Positions 8,125 through 12,376 of a stretch of DNA of 12,376 nucleotides are shown here, in pieces. Both the position numbers and the translations under genes were made by a program. The stretch is from Thermoplasmata archaeon. GTDB lineage: Archaea; Thermoplasmatota; Thermoplasmata; Halarchaeoplasmatales; Halarchaeoplasmataceae. The notes below the pieces were generated by a model. The model ran no database searches. It worked only from the letters and a program-made list of their open reading frames with translations, and was not told the origin of the DNA. The first letter of the stretch is position 1; every line of letters starts with the position of its first letter. The stretch is taken from positions 1-12,376 of the forward strand of contig JAFDUB010000046.1 in the NCBI GenBank assembly GCA_019594025.1, read 5' to 3'.

Positions 8125-8128
8125 GGAG
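8125..8128 (+). promoter_or_regulatory. Shine-Dalgarno site of the OFA transporter
   Basis: GGAG within AAAGGAGAT lies ten bases before ATG 8139 and supports that start. It contrasts with the leaderless-looking genes on the right side of the window. Confidence 0.6.
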
Positions 8129-8138
8129 ATGCAGGTAT

Positions 8139-9482
8139 ATGGCGGAAAAAATAATGAACAGGTGGCTTGTGGTTGTCGGTGCCGTGATGATCCAATTGGC
8201 TTTAGGTGCGATCTATGCATGGTCGGCGTTCACAGCACCTCTCAGAGGAATAGACGGTGAAGTGGTCAGCGAGTTCGCATTTTCAAGTACTGAAACCCAG
8301 GCCATTTTCAGTGCTGGTTTAGCGGCCTTCGCTGTATTTACTATTATAGGCGGTCGTCTTCAGAAGAAGTACAGTCCCAGGAACATATCCTTGCTCGGTG
8401 GTGTTCTTCTCGGAACGGGTTACATACTCGGCGGGTTGAGCGGTGCCAACTTCCCCATGAAGCTTTTAAGTATAGGTATATTAGGCGGTATAGGTATCGG
8501 ACTCTCCTACGTAATACCTATATCGGTGGGGGTTAAGTGGTTCCCGGACAAGAAGGGACTGATCTCAGGCCTGGCCGTGGCCGGCTTCGGGTTCGGTGCT
8601 TTCATATGGATACTACTCGCCAATCCACCAAGTGTGATCGAGGGTTTCACCGGCTTTGCAGGGTTCATACAGCCGGAGAACGGTGTTTATACCATATCCA
8701 ACGTTGACTGGGTATTCAGAACCTACGGTATGCTGTTCATGGTCCTTGTGGTGATAGGTTCCATGGTAATGATAGATCCTCCTGATGGATGGCTTCCCGA
8801 GGGCTATAAGCCTCCGGTGGACGATTCCGAGGAAACCGGTATATTGAGAAACCTGGGTCCCAAGAGGATGCTGACAACAAAGCAGTTCTACCTACTGTGG
8901 ACCATGTTCGTGGTTGGAGCTCTAGCCGGGCTCATGGTGATCGGTAACATACAGAACTTCGCCAACAATCCGGCCGAAGGCTTCTCAGGCAGAGGTTTTA
9001 CCGTAGCCCAGGCCTCGGATTACGCTGTCATCGGTGCCGCGGTTTTCCTACCGATATTCAACGGCTTAGGCCGTATAGGATGGGGTCACATCTCGGATAT
9101 CATCGGCACTAAAAAATCTCTGATCATGATGTTCGGACTCCAAGCTCTCATGATGTTCATATTCTTTTATTCCACATATCACCCGTTAGCCTTCTACGGC
9201 GTAACCATCGCCATAGGTTTCAACTACGGCGGCTGTTTCTCTCTATTCCCAGCAGCTACCGCCAACTCCTTCGGCTCCAAGAACATGGGCCAGAACTACG
9301 GTTACGTTTTCACCTCTTACGGTCTCGGTGGAATCTTGGGACCGATACTTGCAGGTGCGGTACAGGACGCCGGCATGTCGTTCCTATACGCCTTCGTACC
9401 GGCGGCCCTCATGTGCATCGCTGCCGTGGTGCTTGCGGTCATATATACTCCGGAAGTAATGGACAAGTCCAACGAGTCATAA
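8139..9482 (+). CDS. OFA-family major facilitator transporter
   Basis: 447 residues, usual for a 12-helix MFS protein. The N-terminal NRWLVVVGAVMIQLALGAIYAWSAF (residues 7-31) is the hallmark of the oxalate/formate antiporter (OFA) family, TC 2.A.1.11. The second half carries the MFS loop motif GLGRIGWGHISDIIG (about 308-322). It also has the family segment NYGGCFSLFPAATANSFG followed by GQNYGYVFTSYGLGGILGP (about 361-400). Hydrophobic segments run throughout, with a hydrophilic central loop at about 215-245. Family members exchange small carboxylates such as oxalate, formate, pyruvate or lactate, but the substrate cannot be read here and no linked catabolic gene is present. It stands alone between two surface-related regions, with its own promoter region and a hairpin after the stop. 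Confidence 0.9.
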   Translation: MAEKIMNRWLVVVGAVMIQLALGAIYAWSAFTAPLRGIDGEVVSEFAFSSTETQAIFSAGLAAFAVFTIIGGRLQKKYSPRNISLLGGVLLGTGYILGGLSGANFPMKLLSIGILGGIGIGLSYVIPISVGVKWFPDKKGLISGLAVAGFGFGAFIWILLANPPSVIEGFTGFAGFIQPENGVYTISNVDWVFRTYGMLFMVLVVIGSMVMIDPPDGWLPEGYKPPVDDSEETGILRNLGPKRMLTTKQFYLLWTMFVVGALAGLMVIGNIQNFANNPAEGFSGRGFTVAQASDYAVIGAAVFLPIFNGLGRIGWGHISDIIGTKKSLIMMFGLQALMMFIFFYSTYHPLAFYGVTIAIGFNYGGCFSLFPAATANSFGSKNMGQNYGYVFTSYGLGGILGPILAGAVQDAGMSFLYAFVPAALMCIAAVVLAVIYTPEVMDKSNES

Positions 9483-9488
9483 ATCTAT

Positions 9489-9537
9489 AGGTGAAACACT
9501 TTACCGGGAAATAAATTCACCCCTGGTGTTGTCACCT
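9489..9537 (+). terminator. Hairpin after the OFA transporter gene, possible terminator or processing site
   Basis: AGGTGAAACAC at 9489-9499 pairs with GTGTT-G-TCACCT at 9526-9537, an 11-pair stem with one bulged G. The loop holds a partial inner pairing of CCGGG with CCC-T-GG. It begins six bases after the stop codon. No long T-run follows, so ending transcription is only one possibility; archaeal terminators usually depend on T-runs rather than hairpins. The rest of the 9483-9737 gap holds no gene I can support. Confidence 0.4.
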
Positions 9538-9737
9538 GTAGTACTCTAGACCATCTAGTCTTCAAAAAGCCTCTTCATATCTTCCAGAGAGTACAGCGAT
9601 AGCGTTGCTTTCATCCCCCAGCCAAGTCAAAAAGACTTCTCGCGACATAAAGTTAAAGTATTTAACGGATATATCGCCGTTTAAATGTCTTGATATCGTA
9701 CATCTTTGTATTATCTGGGATTTTAAGCTTCAATCGG

Positions 9738-10964
9738 TCATCTATTAGCTCCCAACAGTATGTACTCCGCCCCGGCCTCCTCCCATCCTTTTGCATCAAA
9801 GAAGTCACGGCTATCTATCACCGTGTTTCCTTCCATGAGCTCGAGTACCTTTGAAGGTGTTATTGTATCCGCATAGTAACGGTGATCCACCATTAGCACG
9901 AGGGTGTGTGCGCCTTTAACCAGATGGTAAACATCCCCTCTTTGCTCCGAAACGTAGGGGTCGTGAATTCTGACCTCGAAATCCTGCAGCCGTTCAACGA
10001 GTTTCATAGTCGGCGAGTTTCGCTGATCCTCAGTGTTTGCTTTATAAGCGGTTCCCAGAAGCACCACTACGCTCTCTTTAGGGGTGTTGTCTCTTATCCG
10101 CTTTCCAACGTGCTCAACCATCCCATCGTTTATCTTCCTTACCACCGGTATTAGACCGGAATCTCCGTTTACCAGAAACCACGGGTCCACGGGAAGGCAG
10201 TGTCCGCCGACTCCAGGCCCGGGTTTTAGTATGTCCACCCTGGGATGGTTGTTCGCCAGCTTTCTCATCCTCCAGACGTCTGTTCCGTGAAGTTCACACA
10301 ACCTAGCGAACTCGTTTGCCAGAGCGATGTTTGTATCTCTGTATGTATTCTCAGCCAGTTTGGAGAATTCCGCCGTCGTGGGGTCGGTTGTAAATATATC
10401 TCCTTCGACGAATGTGGAGTATAGTTCCTCCGCCCGCCGGCAGCTTTTTTCGTCGATCCCTCCTATTATACGCTGGTTCTCGGTTAGCTCCTTCAGTATC
10501 TTTCCCGGCATAACCCTTTCCGGACAGTAGCTAAGGCTGAAATCCTTCCCAGCCTTTAACCCGTTTTCCTCGAGTAAAGGTAGAAGTACGTTTTCAGTGG
10601 TTCCCGGTGGTACGGTGGACTCCAGTATCACCAGGTTGTCCCTTTCCAAAACGGTTGAAACTCTCTCCCCAGCATCTTTTACGTAAGAAAGATCAGGCTT
10701 GTTAGAATCATCGATGGGTGTAGGTACGCATATGATAAACACATCACTTTCCACCAGTTTTTCATCGGCTCGAAAGTTACCTGTATTGAAGGCATCCCTT
10801 AGAAAGGCACGTAAGCCAGGTTCATGTATATCGAACACACCGTGGTTAATATCTTCAACCTTATCACCGTTGGTATCGAATCCCACCACTTCGAATCCCC
10901 GATTGGCGAAAATGGCCGCTGTGGGGAGTCCGATATATCCCAAGCCGAGAACTGATATTCGCAT
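9738..10964 (-). CDS. wecC: UDP-N-acetyl-D-mannosamine dehydrogenase (UDP-sugar dehydrogenase family)
   Basis: 408 residues, normal family length. It oxidises UDP-ManNAc (or a related UDP-sugar) to the uronic acid with two NAD+, in the cytoplasm, supplying an acidic sugar for surface glycans. The Rossmann motif GLGYIG is at residues 7-12, and ESTVPPGTT at 115-123 is a conserved loop. Lys202 and Asn206 (SKLAEN) match conserved active-site positions. The catalytic Cys is Cys256 in GPGVGGHCLPVDPWF, a sequence typical of WecC-type rather than UDP-glucose enzymes. The C-terminal UDP-binding domain (about 295-405, TAYKANTEDQRNSPT) is complete. It lies 40 bases downstream of the DUF354 gene on the same strand. 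The ATG has no Shine-Dalgarno site but has a TATA-like box about 28 bases upstream, so it may be transcribed leaderless as well as by read-through. UDP-glucose or UDP-GalNAc as substrate cannot be excluded. Confidence 0.9.
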   Translation of the reverse strand: MRISVLGLGYIGLPTAAIFANRGFEVVGFDTNGDKVEDINHGVFDIHEPGLRAFLRDAFNTGNFRADEKLVESDVFIICVPTPIDDSNKPDLSYVKDAGERVSTVLERDNLVILESTVPPGTTENVLLPLLEENGLKAGKDFSLSYCPERVMPGKILKELTENQRIIGGIDEKSCRRAEELYSTFVEGDIFTTDPTTAEFSKLAENTYRDTNIALANEFARLCELHGTDVWRMRKLANNHPRVDILKPGPGVGGHCLPVDPWFLVNGDSGLIPVVRKINDGMVEHVGKRIRDNTPKESVVVLLGTAYKANTEDQRNSPTMKLVERLQDFEVRIHDPYVSEQRGDVYHLVKGAHTLVLMVDHRYYADTITPSKVLELMEGNTVIDSRDFFDAKGWEEAGAEYILLGANR

Positions 10965-10987
10965 ACCATCGGATTATGTTTAAGAGG

Positions 10988-10998
10988 TATTTAAAAAT
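10988..10998 (-). promoter_or_regulatory. TATA-like box for the wecC-type gene
   Basis: On the minus strand the sequence reads ATTTTTAAATA. Its centre is about 28 bases before the ATG at 10964, the distance expected for a leaderless archaeal transcript. It fills most of the 40-base gap after the DUF354 stop. Confidence 0.5.
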
Positions 10999-11004
10999 GG
11001 GGGT

Positions 11005-12003
11005 TCATGAAATTATCTCTTTAACCCTTTCGGTGACACAACGCCTCACCTTCCAGGCGTCCTTCAACAGACCTCTTTTTCTACCGCTGTTATCCAGATA
11101 CTCTATGATCGCATCGGTATCTCCGGATCGGAACACCGATCCCTTTGACTCCAGTAGAAGATCCACTTTCAAAGGAGTCGAGGAGTAGAATGAAACTGAC
11201 GGGACGCCCAGTACCGCGGCCTCCCGGGCCAAAGTTCCCGAACCCGTGAGCACCCCTTTGGAATACCAGCACAGCTGTGGTCCGTTCATAGGCGGAGGTA
11301 TGAACACCTGTTCCGAACGTTCCATCCATCCAGGTGCAAAACCGTACCTTGGGAGGAACACGATGTTGTACCCCTCGCTGATCAATCCTTTGGCTATATC
11401 ATAGGCCTTCACGTGGTTGTTTTCCACGTAATCCGATTTCCAAGCTTCCGCTCTGAGAACCACGTAATCATCGAAGGGTATGCTTTTTTTAACCCTCTCG
11501 TCCGGTTTGAAATCGGCCAGATATATCTGTTCCTTAACCCCGGGATAGGTGGTCACGTCCGTTTTATCCCCAGCTCTCTTAGATGTCACCTCCTCGAGTA
11601 CCTCGGGCACCATGACGTAGTCGCTGTAGTTGGACAGGAGCTCGAAGCTCATGGCGTGTTCGTTATCGTAGGAGGATATGAGCTTAGCCCCTTTGATGTA
11701 CTTTATCATAATAGGTGCCGGAGAGCCGTGGCTGAAGGCAAAATCGATAGAGTTAAGGTGCGGTAGCATGGAACAACATCTTAACAGGTGGCCGACGACC
11801 TTTAAACATTTGTTATTACCCGAGTGTCTGCCGAAATTTTTGTAGTCTATATTTAAGCATTCAAGAAGTGCCCGAGTTTCAGCAAGTTCACGGCAGGTCA
11901 TAACGATATCATTTTTTCCCTGTAACTCCTCCACTAAAGGTCGGAAAAAATGAACGTGAGAAGAATTCGTAACATCGAACCACAACTTGCTTTTCTTCGG
12001 CAT
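11005..12003 (-). CDS. DUF354 family protein, GT-B glycosyltransferase-like
   Basis: 332 residues from ATG 12003. The alternative ATG at 12015 adds only MFLL and lies just 15-20 bases from the TATA box, whereas 12003 is about 30 bases from it and begins MPKKSKLWFDVTNSSHVHFF, typical of the family. Conserved parts seen: KLWFDVTNSSHVHFFRPL (6-22), FSHGSPAPIM (about 90-99), YPGVKEQIYLADFKPD (153-168) and GSGTLAREAAVLGVPSVSFY (254-273). The last has the Gly-rich nucleotide-sugar binding look of GT-B enzymes. No signal peptide or membrane helix is evident. The family is common in archaeal glycan clusters, but its exact reaction is not established; a role in assembling or modifying a surface glycan is inferred from the neighbouring UDP-sugar dehydrogenase. 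Part of this gene (codons about 62-95) is repeated inverted at the right edge of the window. Confidence 0.85.
   Translation of the reverse strand: MPKKSKLWFDVTNSSHVHFFRPLVEELQGKNDIVMTCRELAETRALLECLNIDYKNFGRHSGNNKCLKVVGHLLRCCSMLPHLNSIDFAFSHGSPAPIMIKYIKGAKLISSYDNEHAMSFELLSNYSDYVMVPEVLEEVTSKRAGDKTDVTTYPGVKEQIYLADFKPDERVKKSIPFDDYVVLRAEAWKSDYVENNHVKAYDIAKGLISEGYNIVFLPRYGFAPGWMERSEQVFIPPPMNGPQLCWYSKGVLTGSGTLAREAAVLGVPSVSFYSSTPLKVDLLLESKGSVFRSGDTDAIIEYLDNSGRKRGLLKDAWKVRRCVTERVKEIIS
11719..11821 (-). repeat. Inverted repeat arm 1, inside the DUF354 gene
   Basis: These 103 bases are the exact reverse complement of 12274-12376. They belong naturally to this gene, since the reading frame and family features continue on both sides. 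Identity stops at 11822. On the other side it reaches the last base of the window, so the full repeat length is unknown. Confidence 0.95.
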
Positions 12004-12029
12004 AAGTAGGAACATAAAATACTTCCCTC

Positions 12030-12036
12030 TATAAAT
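12030..12036 (-). promoter_or_regulatory. TATA-like box for the DUF354 gene
   Basis: ATTTATA on the minus strand lies about 30 bases before ATG 12003. This fits a leaderless transcript and is the main reason to prefer that start over 12015. It lies within the 85-base divergent intergenic region. Confidence 0.5.
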
Positions 12037-12054
12037 GAATTCGCTTTCAAAAGC

Positions 12055-12064
12055 ATTAAATAAA
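12055..12064 (+). promoter_or_regulatory. TATA-like box for the divergent gene at 12089
   Basis: ATTAAATAAA is centred about 30 bases before ATG 12089, again the leaderless spacing. It lies about 25 bases from the opposite-facing TATA box, so the two promoters could share a regulator. Confidence 0.45.
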
Positions 12065-12088
12065 CCATATCGTTAGTAAAAATCGTAT

Positions 12089-12376
12089 ATGGAAGTTCTA
12101 GATATTTTGCTCAGGGCTCTTGAATGGGCAAGGAAAAGGGACTATGCGGGCTACGACCCTTTCGACGCTTTGAGCTCGCCTATCTTGAGCAAATTGGCTT
12201 TCGATAGTAGGGAATTAAGGATATTTTTTACACAGGTGGTAAAGAGGTCGCCTGTAAATTTTAGAGAGGCTCTGGGTAATAACAAATGTTTAAAGGTCGT
12301 CGGCCACCTGTTAAGATGTTGTTCCATGCTACCGCACCTTAACTCTATCGATTTTGCCTTCAGCCACGGCTCTCCG
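12089..12376 (+). CDS. N-terminal part of a probable archaeal glycan-cluster protein, apparently chimeric at its 3' end
   Basis: 96 codons are open to the window edge; an in-frame TAA at 12077 makes ATG 12089 the first possible start. Residues 1-62 (MEVLDILLRALEWARKRDY, then GYDPFDALSSPIL, then FFTQVVKRSPVNFREAL) resemble the start of a protein family I recall from archaeal polysaccharide and glycosylation loci, often poorly annotated. The match is from memory and the function is not known to me. From base 12274 the sequence is an exact inverted copy of DUF354 codons and stays in frame (NNKCLKVVGHLL onward). That part is foreign to the family as I remember it. The most likely reading is a genuine gene start joined artificially to a fold-back copy; a true fusion is the less likely alternative. 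Confidence 0.55.
   Translation, partial: MEVLDILLRALEWARKRDYAGYDPFDALSSPILSKLAFDSRELRIFFTQVVKRSPVNFREALGNNKCLKVVGHLLRCCSMLPHLNSIDFAFSHGSP
12274..12376 (+). repeat. Inverted repeat arm 2, right edge of the window
   Basis: Perfect 103-base reverse-complement copy of 11719-11821, separated from it by 452 bases. It encodes 34 residues of the DUF354 protein on the plus strand, in frame with the gene starting at 12089. It starts in the middle of the CTG codon before GGT and ends exactly at the window edge. A perfect, short, nearby, inverted copy at a contig end is typical of amplification or assembly chimeras. Confidence 0.95.

Noticed and set aside
9562..9648. Minus-strand ORF of 28 codons (MSREVFLTWLGDESNAIAVL onward), with an overlapping frame starting at 9614 that ends LEDMKRLFED
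   Set aside because: Both frames look somewhat protein-like, which could mean a frameshifted remnant. But there is no ribosome site, no well-spaced promoter and no family I recognise, so it is not annotated.
9661..9685. Small inverted repeat AACGG/CCGTT flanked by TTT and AAA
   Set aside because: Only five pairs plus three more across a bulge, in A+T-rich sequence. This can easily arise by chance, and no T-run or gene end is tied to it.

Overview
The window looks like archaeal chromosome, probably Euryarchaeota and perhaps Thermoplasmatota; the phylum is a guess from style, not a placement. Three things point to archaea. One long protein starts with an archaeal type IV pilin leader (KKKDDSG followed by VSEVVG and a hydrophobic stretch). 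Genes are preceded by TATA-like boxes about 27-30 bases upstream of start codons that lack Shine-Dalgarno sites. A DUF354 protein sits beside a UDP-ManNAc-type dehydrogenase, as in archaeal surface-glycan clusters.

Layout. Positions 1-7976 (+) hold two very large surface-protein genes in tandem, five bases apart. The first is cut by the left edge of the window. Each carries a von Willebrand A (VWA) domain and the same C-terminal module of about 326 residues, made of two jelly-roll (MAM/immune-inhibitor-like) beta-sandwiches. The second gene encodes a giant pilin-like protein (1831 residues) in which CARDB-like beta domains alternate with two alpha/beta domains before the VWA and jelly-roll part. 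Positions 8139-9482 (+) encode an OFA-family major facilitator transporter with its own promoter and ribosome site. Positions 9738-12003 (-) hold a DUF354 glycosyltransferase-like gene followed by a WecC-type dehydrogenase. At 12089 (+) a divergent gene begins, probably another surface-glycan protein, and it runs into the right edge.

How the genes may work together (inference). The two giant proteins are probably exported, surface-exposed, Ca/Mg-binding adhesin-like proteins. The second is anchored by or built into a type IV pilus-like filament. The right-hand genes make or transfer an acidic sugar (ManNAcA type) that could decorate such proteins, which have many N-X-S/T sequons.

Main points for a second look: (1) in both giant proteins the VWA appears to be inserted inside a jelly-roll domain, next to acidic linkers, and G+C content changes sharply at the joint; (2) a pilin leader heads a 1831-residue multidomain protein; (3) the last 103 bases are a perfect inverted copy of an internal piece of the DUF354 gene, fused in frame to the start of the last gene, most likely a chimeric contig end.
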